Source: Bacillota bacterium
GTDB lineage: Bacteria; Bacillota_A; Clostridia; Clostridiales; Clostridiaceae
Length of the DNA stretch: 11,894 bases
Reading direction: 5' to 3'
NCBI GenBank assembly: GCA_021837545.1
Contig: JAKBFR010000072.1
Span: 1-11,894 of the forward strand
Below are positions 1 to 8,739 of the stretch, one piece after another; the first letter of the stretch is position 1, and each line of letters starts with the position of its first letter. Position numbers and translations under genes: made by a program. The notes under the pieces were generated by a model, which was not told the origin of the DNA, did no database searches, and was given only the letters and a program-made list of their open reading frames with translations.

Positions 1-18
1 TCACAACTTTCGTTGTAA
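1..18 (-). other. Hairpin in the leader of the outgoing (probable rRNA) transcript
   Basis: Read on the minus strand this is a small hairpin with stem ACAAC/GTTGT and a GAAA loop (a GNRA tetraloop). A U-G and a U-A pair can extend it to the edge of the window. It lies about 30 bases downstream of the strong promoter at 57-85, so it would be in the 5' leader of that transcript. A leader structure ahead of 16S rRNA is the likely reading, but the gene itself is outside the window. Confidence 0.4.
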
Positions 19-56
19 CTATTTGTTTTTCTTTGTCGCAATCAAGCAACTCACTT

Positions 57-85
57 AGTGTATCACTTGGTTTAGATCTTGTCAA
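57..85 (-). promoter_or_regulatory. Strong sigma-A promoter, probably of an rRNA operon
   Basis: On the minus strand TTGACA (80-85) is separated by exactly 17 bases from TACACT (57-62), so transcription would start near position 50 and run out of the left edge. The upstream stretch (about 86-150) is rich in A and T tracts, as expected of an UP element. The near-consensus boxes, the AT-rich upstream region and the untranslated-looking leader with no ORF fit an rRNA promoter. The promoter is seen directly; the identity of the downstream operon is inferred. Confidence 0.8.
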
Positions 86-442
86 CAACTTTCTTTAAAT
101 CTTTCAAACTCCTTTTTCAAAGGGTTTTTATCAAATTCTTTTAAATTGTTTGCGTCTCTTTGCAACGTCTTTTATCTTAACATTTTATATTTATCATGTC
201 AATATTATTATGAAGAAATTACATAATAACTTCATAATAAATAATATTCTGCATAAATTTATATGTTTATCACAAATTATACGATTTGAAAAATATAACA
301 GAGTATTAGAAAATAGGCATAAAAACATTATACTTATTGTTTTTATGCCTATTTCGCAATTATTCCATTTACTTTAATCTATTGATGTTTTTCTTAATAA
401 TGACGCCTCTTTTGAAAATAACTTATCTTTTAATTTCTGATG
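86..442. other. AT-rich intergenic region between glgD and the outgoing promoter
   Basis: This stretch holds the glgD-side terminator (311-354) and the A/T-tract region upstream of the 57-85 promoter. The rest, roughly 150-310 and 355-442, shows no convincing gene. A 75-codon plus-strand open frame here has no Shine-Dalgarno site, is dominated by Ile/Phe/Leu/Asn as random AT-rich sequence would be, and runs through the terminator hairpin. Confidence 0.6.
311..354 (-). terminator. Intrinsic terminator of the glgC-glgD transcript
   Basis: A perfect 17-bp inverted repeat (311-327 paired with 338-354, 10-base loop) lies about 90 bases beyond the glgD stop. In the minus-strand transcript the stem ends in AUUU and continues UCUAAU, so the U tract is short. 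It is the only strong hairpin downstream of glgD and isolates the glycogen genes from the promoter at 57-85. Near-perfect symmetry with A and T tracts in the arms means it could also work on the plus strand. Confidence 0.75.
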
Positions 443-1543
443 TTATTTTTTCTTCTTTATAACTAAGGGATACATAACAGATCCAATAAGAGTCTCTCCC
501 TTTCTTATTTCACTGCCTTTATCTGCAATTACATTATCTAACACTACTTCATCGTCAATTATGCTATTTTGCATTATTATACAATCCTTAAGCTTAGTGT
601 TTTTACCTACGTATACTCTTCTGCCTATTATGCAATTTTCAATAGTTCCTTCAATACGACAACCATTTGCTATTATTGAATTCATAACATTACTCTTATT
701 TGCATAATGAGTTGGAGCTTCATCCTTAGTCTTAGTATAAATAGGTCTCTCCTCATTAAAAATTTCTTTGCTTATCTTTCTATTTAGAAATCCTACATTA
801 CTATCATACAGTGCTTTAATTGAATTTATGCAATCTAAATGTCCCTTAAATTCATAAGCTCCAACAGTTAAATCATTTAGATTATTATGAATATACTCTT
901 TAACTTTTCTATACATACCACTACTTACACATTCATTTACAATATTTATAAATAAATCCGCCTTTAATATATACATTTCCATATTAATATTAGCTTTTAA
1001 ATTTTTCCCTATATTTTCTCCTACGCTTATAACACTTTCTGAATCATCAAAATTTAACACTCCACAATCACCGAATGCTTCATCTGCATTATTTACCTTT
1101 TTGTATACCATAGTAATATCTTTTCCTGTACTTTTATGGTATTCTACTACATCATTATAATCTATATTACAAATCATATAGCTTGGTGATAATAATACAT
1201 ATTCTCTTGTACTATGTGTTAAAAATTGTATGTTTTCAGCAAAATTATGAACATCGTCATAAACAGGCTCATCATTTCCAAAATTAAAGACTTTTAATCC
1301 ATCTTTTTTTCTATTCAGATCCCATGGTCTACCATTTGTTAAATGGTCTATTAGTGATCTTGATTTATTTTTTGTGAAAATACCTATACAGTCAATTCCT
1401 GAGTTAGTCATATTAGATAATACGAAATCTATAACTCTATATCTAGCTGCAATTGGAACTGAAGCAAGCGATCTATTTACAACTAGTTCTCCCATTCTAT
1501 TTTCATTTTCATCTAAATTAATTATACCAATACAATTTTTCAT
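443..1543 (-). CDS. glgD: GlgD, non-catalytic-type subunit of ADP-glucose pyrophosphorylase
   Basis: The 366-residue protein aligns end to end with the GlgC family: a nucleotidyltransferase fold with RYRVIDFVLSNMTNSGI (about 34-50), then a C-terminal left-handed beta-helix rich in Ile/Val hexapeptides (about 275-355). The N-terminal G-rich nucleotide-binding loop of GlgC (GGQGSRL) is replaced by INLDENENRMGEL (about 8-20), and the SGDH segment by LSPSYM. This is the signature of GlgD, which in Firmicutes such as Bacillus pairs with GlgC and modulates it rather than catalysing. The frame stays open upstream to 1594, inside glgC, but the strong AAGGGGGAG site at 1550-1558 sits six bases before ATG 1543, so that start is preferred. 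It lies 28 bases after the glgC stop, clearly co-transcribed, and is followed by the 311-354 terminator. Identification is firm; loss of catalysis is inferred from the missing loop. Confidence 0.93.
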   Translation of the reverse strand: MKNCIGIINLDENENRMGELVVNRSLASVPIAARYRVIDFVLSNMTNSGIDCIGIFTKNKSRSLIDHLTNGRPWDLNRKKDGLKVFNFGNDEPVYDDVHNFAENIQFLTHSTREYVLLSPSYMICNIDYNDVVEYHKSTGKDITMVYKKVNNADEAFGDCGVLNFDDSESVISVGENIGKNLKANINMEMYILKADLFINIVNECVSSGMYRKVKEYIHNNLNDLTVGAYEFKGHLDCINSIKALYDSNVGFLNRKISKEIFNEERPIYTKTKDEAPTHYANKSNVMNSIIANGCRIEGTIENCIIGRRVYVGKNTKLKDCIIMQNSIIDDEVVLDNVIADKGSEIRKGETLIGSVMYPLVIKKKK

Positions 1544-1549
1544 TTCTTT

Positions 1550-1558
1550 CTCCCCCTT
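1550..1558 (-). promoter_or_regulatory. Shine-Dalgarno site that sets the glgD start
   Basis: AAGGGGGAG on the minus strand, six bases upstream of ATG 1543. It excludes the longer in-frame start at 1594, which would overlap glgC. The surrounding 17-mer (1544-1560) is identical to the one before glgA. Confidence 0.8.
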
Positions 1559-1571
1559 AGTAACGATTCTT

Positions 1572-2732
1572 CTAAACAGCCTTGTTATTTTCAATAACTG
1601 TACCCATTTTCACTTCTTCTTTTGCTCCAATAATAGCTATTTCATCACCTAAGGAAATTTTGCAATCCTTTCTAACAATAGCACCACTTCCAACAATCGC
1701 TTTCTCAATAACTACGTTATCTCCTATTTTTGCATCTGTCATAATTATTGAATCACGAATAACTGAATTTTTACCTATTTGAACGCCTTGGAATAATATA
1801 GAATTTTCAACTTGTCCATTAACAACGCACCCTTCAACGATAAGCGAATTTGATACTTTTGCATTTTCACCTATATATTGTGCAGGTCTTACTGGATTAA
1901 CTGAATATATCTTCCAATCCTCTTCATGTAAATCAAGTTCATTATCTTCCCTGATTAAATCCATATTTGCTTCCCATAAGCTATCTATAGTACCAACATC
2001 TTTCCAATATCCTTTAAATGGATAAGCAACCATTTTATTTCCATCTCCAAGCATACTTGGAATTATATTCATTCCAAAATCATTCTTTGAAGTTTTATCA
2101 CCTTCATCTTCTCTTAAATATTTCTTAAGAGTTTTCCAATTAAAAATGTATATTCCCATAGATGCTAAATTGTTTTTAGGATTTTTAGGTTTTTCTTCGA
2201 ATTCATATACTGATAAATCTTCTCTAGTGTTCATTATTCCAAATCTAGATGCTTCATCCATTGAAACTTCAATTACTGCTATAGTGGCTTCTGCTTGTTT
2301 TTCTTTATGGAAATCTAGCATTTTTGTATAATCCATTTTATAGATATGATCTCCAGACAAAATTAAAATATATTCTGGATCATATCTATCAACAAATTCT
2401 ATATTTTGATAAATTGCATTTGCAGTTCCCTTATACCATTCTCCACCCTTTTCTTCTTGATATGGAGGTAATATGCTTACTCCCCCTTGGGTTCTATCCA
2501 AATCCCATGCTTCACCTATACCAATGTGTGCATTTAATTCTAACGGTTTATATTGAGTTAATACCCCTACTGTATATATCCCTGAATTTGAACAATTACT
2601 TAATGGAAAATCTATAATTCTATATTTTCCTCCAAATGGTACTGCTGGCTTTGCTAATTTCTTTGTTAATACCCCTAATCTTGACCCTTGTCCACCGGCT
2701 AATATCATTGCTACCATTTCATTTTTACCCAT
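1572..2732 (-). CDS. glgC: GlgC, glucose-1-phosphate adenylyltransferase (ADP-glucose pyrophosphorylase)
   Basis: Makes ADP-glucose from glucose-1-phosphate and ATP, the committed step of bacterial glycogen synthesis, in the cytoplasm. The 386-residue protein has all family landmarks: the nucleotide loop LAGGQGSRL (about 11-19) followed by the conserved [19 protein letters not shown] stretch, [10 protein letters not shown] (about 126-135) with the metal/catalytic Asp, FEEKP (about 178-182) for glucose-1-phosphate, GYWKDVGT (about 242-249), and a C-terminal left-handed beta-helix (about 290-365). Length is normal for the Bacillus/Clostridium type. An ATG at 2750 is in frame, but AGGAG (2741-2745) lies inside that extension, eight bases before ATG 2732, so 2732 is preferred. 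A gap of about 270 bases separates it from the upstream amylase-family gene, so it may have its own promoter; glgD follows 28 bases later. Confidence 0.96.
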   Translation of the reverse strand: MGKNEMVAMILAGGQGSRLGVLTKKLAKPAVPFGGKYRIIDFPLSNCSNSGIYTVGVLTQYKPLELNAHIGIGEAWDLDRTQGGVSILPPYQEEKGGEWYKGTANAIYQNIEFVDRYDPEYILILSGDHIYKMDYTKMLDFHKEKQAEATIAVIEVSMDEASRFGIMNTREDLSVYEFEEKPKNPKNNLASMGIYIFNWKTLKKYLREDEGDKTSKNDFGMNIIPSMLGDGNKMVAYPFKGYWKDVGTIDSLWEANMDLIREDNELDLHEEDWKIYSVNPVRPAQYIGENAKVSNSLIVEGCVVNGQVENSILFQGVQIGKNSVIRDSIIMTDAKIGDNVVIEKAIVGSGAIVRKDCKISLGDEIAIIGAKEEVKMGTVIENNKAV

Positions 2733-2740
2733 AATATTAT

Positions 2741-2745
2741 CTCCT
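2741..2745 (-). promoter_or_regulatory. Shine-Dalgarno site that sets the glgC start
   Basis: AGGAG on the minus strand, eight bases before ATG 2732. A start at the in-frame ATG 2750 would place this site inside the coding sequence and has no comparable site of its own. Confidence 0.75.
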
Positions 2746-2802
2746 CTCATATGTTATTGCTCTCATTAGATAAAGTTTTAATATTTTATTCTTATATATT
2801 TT

Positions 2803-2825
2803 AATAATATGCTTAACATATTATT
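2803..2825. repeat. Perfect AT-rich inverted repeat upstream of glgC
   Basis: AATAATATG and CATATTATT (9 bp) flank a CTTAA loop. It lies between the candidate -10 box at 2839-2844 and the glgC start, so it would be in the 5' leader or act as an operator-like dyad. There is no U-tract that would make it a clear terminator. In such AT-rich sequence a 9-bp dyad can arise by chance. Confidence 0.35.
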
Positions 2826-2838
2826 TTATGTTAATCAT

Positions 2839-2870
2839 ATTATACTATAAGTAATTATTAAATATTGTAA
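2839..2870 (-). promoter_or_regulatory. Candidate promoter for glgC-glgD
   Basis: On the minus strand a perfect TATAAT (2839-2844) lies about 105 bases upstream of the glgC start. The best upstream -35-like hexamer is TTACAA (2865-2870), but the spacer is 20 bases, longer than ideal. A second TATAAT occurs at 2912-2917 with no good -35. The region separates the two halves of the cluster, so an internal promoter is plausible; which box is used cannot be decided by eye. Confidence 0.35.
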
Positions 2871-2876
2871 TTGTCG
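2871..2876 (+). promoter_or_regulatory. Possible Spo0A-type box upstream of glgC
   Basis: TTGTCG on the plus strand directly abuts the candidate -35 element of the glgC promoter. It matches the core of the Spo0A box (TTTGTCGAA) at six positions and then diverges. A similar motif lies in the same relative position upstream of glgB. This is suggestive only. Confidence 0.2.
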
Positions 2877-2999
2877 CCAAAAACTGTTATTGCATTATTT
2901 TTACACAGTATATTATACACCCAATTGTAAATAAATACCATTTTTATATGTTCTAGTAACATCTGTCACCATTCACCTAATTAATCATATTATAATCAA

Positions 3000-4826
3000 T
3001 TAAAATTTTCGCAATACTTTAAAATCATGTGGAAAAATACGTATTATACTGTTATTCTCTATAAATTTATATTTTTCATTAACATTGAATAAATTTATAT
3101 ACGATCCACTTAAATTAATATCTTTAATTAATTTTTGTTCATTTGAAACATTAACCAAAACTATTACTTTTTCATTTTCATAATTTCTTTCAAAGACGAA
3201 TACCTCTGAATCTGTTTCATAAATATTTAAATCCCCTTTTTTTAAACCATTTTCACTATTCCTTATATTTACTATTTTATGATAAAAGTTAATAAGGTTT
3301 TTATCTTCTTTTCCCCAAGGATAACTTTTTCTATTATCTGGTTCTTTTCCACCTTTTAATCCCGTTTCATCCCCGTAATATATAAGTGGTACCCCTGGCA
3401 ATGTAAATTGAATTACTACAAGTAACCTCAATAATTCTACATTCCCATCTAAAACAGTTAGTATTCTCTCAGTATCATTTGTACCTACAACATTTATGTT
3501 TCCATAAAAGCTTTCTCTGGGATAATTCTCATATAAAGACATAATTTTTTGTTTAAATCTATCACATGTTATATATCCTTTAGTAAAATTAACTAAACAT
3601 TCTCTTAAAGGATAGTTTGTAACAGCTTGCACTTCTTTACCTTGCAAATATTTTCGTCTTTTTGAATAACTAACTTTATTAGATGCATCATCCCAAATAT
3701 CACCCAAAAGTATGGTCTCTTTATTAATTTCTTGCATTCTTGTTCGAATTAATTCTATAAACTCATCTGAAAGTTCATCTATTACATTTAATCTCCATCC
3801 GCTGCAACCCAAATCTATCCACTTTTTTATAATAGAATTATCGTTTTTTATAATGTAATCCGTATATCCCTTTTCCATTGAATTAACATTAGGTCTTTCA
3901 TTAATCCCCCACCACGACTCATACTGATATGGATACCTAGTAAATTTATACCAATCATGATACTTAGAATTAGGTGATTGGTACGCGCCAATTTCATTAT
4001 AATTACCTGATTTATTGAAATATTTACTATCAGAACTCGTATAACTTAACACTACATCTAAAATAATTTTTATTCCTTTACTTTCTGCTACTTCACATAA
4101 TTCTCTAAATTCATTATTTGTACCAAACATCTCATCTATAAATTCATAATCTCCTGTATCATATTTGTGATAACTAGATGATTTAAATACAGGACTTAAC
4201 TGTATTATACTTGCTCCTAAAGATTTTATGTAATCTAATTTCTTTATTATGCCTTTTATATTTCCACCATAAAAATCCCATCTAGAAATATTGCTCAAAT
4301 TATCTTTAATACACATAGGACTATCGTCCCATCTCCCATATATAAATGAGTTCTGTTTGGGATAATTTATAGTGTTGTCTTCATTTCCATTATAGAATCT
4401 ATCTATAAGAATTTGATATACTACTCCTTCTTTATACCAATTCGGTATATAAGATTTTTCATATACCGTTATTTGATACGGAATAGGATTATAATTATAT
4501 ATTTGACCAATGCCACCTAAATGTTCATCATTGTTTCCATAATATAACCTATCATATCCATCTATTAGAATAAAGTAATATTCTAATATTCCCAAAGCAT
4601 CAGATGTATCAATTTCTAGAGAATATCTAAATTCACCATTATTTAAATACTCCTTTTTCATACCTATATTTATTCTAGTCCCATCAAATTGTATCAATTC
4701 TATTGCTACTATTATTTCTCTATTAATATTAATTGACAGTTTAACCTTTTGACCAACTTCTACAGCTCCGAAAGGTTTTCTAAATTTTATGCTTTGTGAA
4801 TCATGTACTGCCTGTATACTGTCCAT
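3000..4826 (-). CDS. GH13 amylase/neopullulanase-family protein with degenerate catalytic residues (probable pseudoenzyme)
   Basis: The intact 608-residue protein has the layout of cyclomaltodextrinase/neopullulanase-type GH13 proteins. An N-terminal beta domain (about 1-122, CBM34-like in position) is followed by a (beta/alpha)8 barrel starting at WYKEGVVYQILIDRF (about 130-144), with HKYDTGDY (220-227), then a C-terminal beta domain (about 530-608). The four GH13 motifs can be located, but their active residues are changed. Region I reads DVVLSY (257-262), where DVVxNH is usual. Region II reads GWRLN (343-347), with Asn347 in place of the nucleophile Asp. Region III reads GDIW (375-378), with Asp376 in place of the acid/base Glu. 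Region IV reads GTNDTER, with Asn450 in place of His; only Asp451 is kept. I checked these codons in the nucleotide sequence. Ordinary hydrolysis is therefore unlikely, though substrate binding could remain. AGGAGG (4835-4840) overlaps the glgP stop and sits eight bases before the ATG, so it is co-transcribed with glgP. Family is sure; loss of activity is inferred. Confidence 0.88.
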   Translation of the reverse strand: MDSIQAVHDSQSIKFRKPFGAVEVGQKVKLSININREIIVAIELIQFDGTRINIGMKKEYLNNGEFRYSLEIDTSDALGILEYYFILIDGYDRLYYGNNDEHLGGIGQIYNYNPIPYQITVYEKSYIPNWYKEGVVYQILIDRFYNGNEDNTINYPKQNSFIYGRWDDSPMCIKDNLSNISRWDFYGGNIKGIIKKLDYIKSLGASIIQLSPVFKSSSYHKYDTGDYEFIDEMFGTNNEFRELCEVAESKGIKIILDVVLSYTSSDSKYFNKSGNYNEIGAYQSPNSKYHDWYKFTRYPYQYESWWGINERPNVNSMEKGYTDYIIKNDNSIIKKWIDLGCSGWRLNVIDELSDEFIELIRTRMQEINKETILLGDIWDDASNKVSYSKRRKYLQGKEVQAVTNYPLRECLVNFTKGYITCDRFKQKIMSLYENYPRESFYGNINVVGTNDTERILTVLDGNVELLRLLVVIQFTLPGVPLIYYGDETGLKGGKEPDNRKSYPWGKEDKNLINFYHKIVNIRNSENGLKKGDLNIYETDSEVFVFERNYENEKVIVLVNVSNEQKLIKDINLSGSYINLFNVNEKYKFIENNSIIRIFPHDFKVLRKF

Positions 4827-4838
4827 TAAATTAACCTC

Positions 4839-7274
4839 CTATAGATTCTTATAAATTACTTCTGATCCCCAAATCCCTGTTGCATATTCTTCAATTGTTC
4901 TGTCAGATGAGAATATTCCCGAATGCGCAATATTAATTCCACACATCCTTTGCCATTTATTAGTATCTCTATAAAGAGTATCAATTTTGTCTTGAGCTTT
5001 TAAGTATGAATCAAAATCTTGCAAAACAAAAAATTCATCATTATAAGTTATTAGATTTTCATAAATAATTCTAAACTTTTCTTTATCAGTGTTATATTTT
5101 CCATTTACTAAATCATCAATTACTCTTTTTACCCTTACATCACTATTATATATATCAATAGATTTATATCCTCCATATTGATAATAGTTAAGTACTTCAT
5201 CAGCATTTAATCCAAAAATCACTATATTGTCATCTGTAACTTCATCCTTTATTTCAATATTAGCTCCATCTAGTGTTGCTACTGTAATAGCTCCATTCAT
5301 CATAAATTTCATATTTGATGTTCCTGATGCTTCTTTTGTTGTTGTAGAAATTTGCTCGCTTACATCTGTACCTGGAATAATTTGTTCTGCTAATGAAACT
5401 CTATAGTTTTGAATGAAAACTACTTTTATTTTCCCATTTATTCTTGGATCATTATTTATTTTGTTAGCAACACTATTTATTAACTCGATAGTATTTTTAG
5501 CTAAATAATATCCTGGTGCAGCTTTTCCTCCAAATATGAATGTTCTTGGCACAATATCGTAATTAGGAGTATCAATCAATTTATTATATAATTCCATGAT
5601 TCTTAAACAATTAAGTATTTGCCTCTTATAGGCATGTATTCTTTTAACTTGAACATCAAATATAGAATTCGTGTCTATATTTATATTCTCGTTATTTAGT
5701 ATTACATTTGCCAAATTTTCTTTGTTAAACTTTTTTATTTTTCCCAGTTGTTCTAAAACAACTTCATCATTTAGATGCTTTTCAAAATTTTTTAAATCAA
5801 TTGGATGCTTTATAAAGCTATCCCCAATTGTATCTTTTATCAATTTTGTAAGTTCAGGATTACTCTTTAAAAGCCATCTTCTATGAGTAATTCCATTTGT
5901 TTTATTGTTAAATTTATTTGGATATAAGTAATAAAAATCCTTCATTTCCTTTTTCTTTAGTATTTCTGTATGAAGTTTAGCAACCCCGTTTACACTATGG
6001 CTACCTACAATTGCTAAATGTGCCATTTTCACTTTATTATCTGCTATTATAGACATTCTATTAATCTTATCAAAATTACCTGGGTATTTAACATAAAGTT
6101 CATCACAATATCTTCTATTTATTTCTTCAACAATCATATATATTCTTGGAAGTAATTTTTTGAACATATCTACTGGCCATTTTTCTAAAGCTTCTGCTAG
6201 AATTGTATGGTTCGTATAAGATATTGCATTAGTAGTTATTCTCCATGCAGTCTCCCACTGTATCCCTTCTTCATCAACTAATATTCTCATAAGTTCTGGT
6301 ATCGCAAGCGTGGGATGAGTATCATTAATATGAATTGCCACCTTTTCATCTAACAATTCTATATCTTTGCCATGCTTTTTTAAATGTCTTATAATACTTT
6401 GAACTCCTGCTGAAACAAAAAAGTATTGTTGTTTTAATCTAAGCATTTTCCCTTCATAAAACGAATCTTCTGGATATAAAACTTGTGAAATTGATTCAAC
6501 CGAATTTTTATACTCAATTGCTTTAAGAAAATCTCCTCTATTAAATGATGAAAAATCAAATTCATTTGAAACTACTTCCGCACTCCATAATCTCAGGGTA
6601 TTCACCACTTCATTTTCATATCCTACAATAGGTGTATCATACGGAACAGCTAAAACTGGTTCAAAATTTATATGTGTAAAATTTAAATGTCCATTTACTT
6701 CACTTACTTTTATTTCGCCACCAAACTTAACAATTTCAGCTTTTTCAGCCTTTCTTTTTTCCCATACATTCCCTTCTTTTAACCAATCATCAGAAACTTC
6801 AACTTGTTTTCCATCAATGATCTTCTGTTCAAAAAAACCATGCTTATATCTAATTCCGCAACCATTTCCCGGAATATTCAAAGAAGCCATTGAGTCTAGA
6901 AAACATGCAGCTAGTCGGCCAAGACCACCATTTCCGAGGGCTTGGTCTTGTTCAAAGTTTTCTAGTTCTTCTAATTCTATATTCAAATCTGATAAAGCTT
7001 CTAGACATACATCTCTTATCCCAATATTTAATAATGCATCCCCAAGTAACCGTCCTAATAAGAACTCCATTGAAAAATAATAAACTTGCTTTTCTCCTGT
7101 TTTATTATATTTCTTATTTGTTTTAAGCCATGTTCTTGTAACATAGTCTCGTACTAAGCTTGCTAAAGCATCATATTTTTGTTGATTATTGCCCTCTTTT
7201 AATTCAATACCATGCATCTCTAAAAACTTATTCACATAAGCCTTTTTTAATGTCTTTTTATCCATTCCATTCAT
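4839..7274 (-). CDS. glgP: GlgP, glycogen/starch/alpha-glucan phosphorylase
   Basis: Cytoplasmic PLP-dependent enzyme that releases glucose-1-phosphate from the non-reducing ends of glycogen (GT35). The 811-residue length is normal. Visible motifs include QALGNGGLGRLAACFLDS (about 111-128), HINDTHPTLAIPELMR (about 315-330), VKRIHAYKRQ (543-552) and the PLP site EASGTSNMKF (648-657), with Lys656 as the expected Schiff-base lysine, followed by the GAITVATLDGANIE segment. GAGGGGG (7282-7288) lies seven bases before ATG 7274, supporting this start over the Met three codons further on. It begins 25 bases after the glgA stop and ends 12 bases before the amylase-family gene, so all three are almost certainly on one transcript. 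No residue looks unusual; it is the only clear degradative enzyme with an intact active site in the window. Confidence 0.96.
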   Translation of the reverse strand: MNGMDKKTLKKAYVNKFLEMHGIELKEGNNQQKYDALASLVRDYVTRTWLKTNKKYNKTGEKQVYYFSMEFLLGRLLGDALLNIGIRDVCLEALSDLNIELEELENFEQDQALGNGGLGRLAACFLDSMASLNIPGNGCGIRYKHGFFEQKIIDGKQVEVSDDWLKEGNVWEKRKAEKAEIVKFGGEIKVSEVNGHLNFTHINFEPVLAVPYDTPIVGYENEVVNTLRLWSAEVVSNEFDFSSFNRGDFLKAIEYKNSVESISQVLYPEDSFYEGKMLRLKQQYFFVSAGVQSIIRHLKKHGKDIELLDEKVAIHINDTHPTLAIPELMRILVDEEGIQWETAWRITTNAISYTNHTILAEALEKWPVDMFKKLLPRIYMIVEEINRRYCDELYVKYPGNFDKINRMSIIADNKVKMAHLAIVGSHSVNGVAKLHTEILKKKEMKDFYYLYPNKFNNKTNGITHRRWLLKSNPELTKLIKDTIGDSFIKHPIDLKNFEKHLNDEVVLEQLGKIKKFNKENLANVILNNENINIDTNSIFDVQVKRIHAYKRQILNCLRIMELYNKLIDTPNYDIVPRTFIFGGKAAPGYYLAKNTIELINSVANKINNDPRINGKIKVVFIQNYRVSLAEQIIPGTDVSEQISTTTKEASGTSNMKFMMNGAITVATLDGANIEIKDEVTDDNIVIFGLNADEVLNYYQYGGYKSIDIYNSDVRVKRVIDDLVNGKYNTDKEKFRIIYENLITYNDEFFVLQDFDSYLKAQDKIDTLYRDTNKWQRMCGINIAHSGIFSSDRTIEEYATGIWGSEVIYKNL

Positions 7275-7299
7275 ACATGTACCCCCTCATAACGTTGCT

Positions 7300-8739
7300 C
7301 TAATCTTGTCCTGTCAACTCTCTGTACATATTCAAATATATTTCAGCTGATTTATTCCAACTATTATCACAATTCATTGCTTGATTAACAAGTTTGTTCC
7401 ACCCTTTTTTATCTTTATATATTCCTAAAGCATATTGTATTACATTATATAAATCATCTGAATTATAATTTGTAAAACTAAACCCATTGCCTTCTCCAGT
7501 AAATTCATTATATGCTGTAACTGTATCTTTTAAACCACCAGTTTCTCTAACTATTGGAATTGAACCATATCTAAGTGCTATTAATTGTCCTAGTCCACAT
7601 GGTTCAAAAAGAGAAGGCATCAAAAACATATCACATGCAGCATATATTTTATTTGCTAAAACATGATCGAATTTAATATTTGTAGATACTTTATTTCCAT
7701 ATCTATAATTTAACCATTTAAAATGATCTTCATAATGTTTATCACCATTTCCCAAAACTACCAACTGCACGTTTTGCTGTAATAATCTATCTGAAATATT
7801 AACTAATAAGTCAAGCCCCTTTTGTTGTGTTAATCTTGTTACCATTGCTATCATTGGAATATTTTCATCAACGGTCAATCCTAACTCTTTTTGCAATTCA
7901 GTTTTGTTTATCCCCTTATTTTCAATTGAATTTATATCATAATTCTTTTTAATAAATTTGTCTGTTTTGGGATTGAATTCATCATAATCTATTCCATTTG
8001 TTATTCCTCTTAATGCATATGATTTATCCCTTAATACACCATCTAGTCTTTGACCATATTCAGGTGTTTGTATTTCATTTGCATAGCTATTACTGACAGT
8101 TGTGATTATATCAGAATAATATAATCCACCTTTCATAAAACTCACGCCGTCATCAAACTTTAAGCATGTATTATCATAAAGTTCCATGTCAAATCCAAAT
8201 AATTCTGGCAATATTTGAGGATCAAAAATTCCTTGAAATGCTATATTATGAATTGAATATACACACTTCATATTCCAATAAAACATATCATTTCTTTTAT
8301 ATTGCAATTTTAGTAATACAGGTATCATGCCTGTTTGCCAATCATTACAGTGAATTAAATCTGGCTGCCAATCTATTTCTCTTAGCATATCAAGCACAGC
8401 TCTATCAAAAAATGCAAATCTTTCTGCATCATCATAAAAACCATACAATCCATCTCTATTAAAATATTTCTCATTATCTAACACATAATATGTGACTCCA
8501 TTATATATGCATTCGAAGACTCCACAATATTCTTCTCTCCACCCAACTTGCACAGTAAACCATTTATTAAACCTTAATTTATCTCTTACTTCATAATTAA
8601 TTTCTTTATATTTTGGTATCACAACTCTGACATCCGCACCCTTTTGTGCAAGTTCTTTAGGCAATGCTCCCGCAACATCTCCAAGTCCTCCACTTTTTAT
8701 AAATGGAGCTGCTTCTGATGCTACAAATAAAACTCTCAT
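7300..8739 (-). CDS. glgA: GlgA, glycogen synthase (ADP-glucose type)
   Basis: Transfers glucose from ADP-glucose to the growing alpha-1,4 chain (GT5, two Rossmann-like domains). The 479-residue protein starts directly with MRVLFVASEAAPF and the ADP-glucose site KSGGLGDV (15-22). Further landmarks are IHCNDWQTGMIP (about 129-140), the second-domain TRLTQQKG (301-308), SLFEPCGLGQ (376-385) with the conserved Glu379, and RETGGLKDTV (398-407). Length and motifs are those of a functional enzyme. The start is fixed by AAGGGGGAG (8745-8753), five bases before the ATG. Unlike the tight spacing further down, about 220 bases separate it from glgB, filled by the structured element at 8756-8935; glgP follows 25 bases after its stop. 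Confidence 0.96.
   Translation of the reverse strand: MRVLFVASEAAPFIKSGGLGDVAGALPKELAQKGADVRVVIPKYKEINYEVRDKLRFNKWFTVQVGWREEYCGVFECIYNGVTYYVLDNEKYFNRDGLYGFYDDAERFAFFDRAVLDMLREIDWQPDLIHCNDWQTGMIPVLLKLQYKRNDMFYWNMKCVYSIHNIAFQGIFDPQILPELFGFDMELYDNTCLKFDDGVSFMKGGLYYSDIITTVSNSYANEIQTPEYGQRLDGVLRDKSYALRGITNGIDYDEFNPKTDKFIKKNYDINSIENKGINKTELQKELGLTVDENIPMIAMVTRLTQQKGLDLLVNISDRLLQQNVQLVVLGNGDKHYEDHFKWLNYRYGNKVSTNIKFDHVLANKIYAACDMFLMPSLFEPCGLGQLIALRYGSIPIVRETGGLKDTVTAYNEFTGEGNGFSFTNYNSDDLYNVIQYALGIYKDKKGWNKLVNQAMNCDNSWNKSAEIYLNMYRELTGQD

Noticed and set aside
32..41. TTTGTCGCA as a Spo0A box at the left edge
   Set aside because: It matches the box well but lies downstream of the strong promoter, in the leader of the probable rRNA transcript, where a sporulation control site is not expected. 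It also shows how easily the motif arises.
150..377. 75-codon plus-strand open frame
   Set aside because: Composition is that of random AT-rich sequence, it has no Shine-Dalgarno site, and it runs through the terminator hairpin at 311-354.
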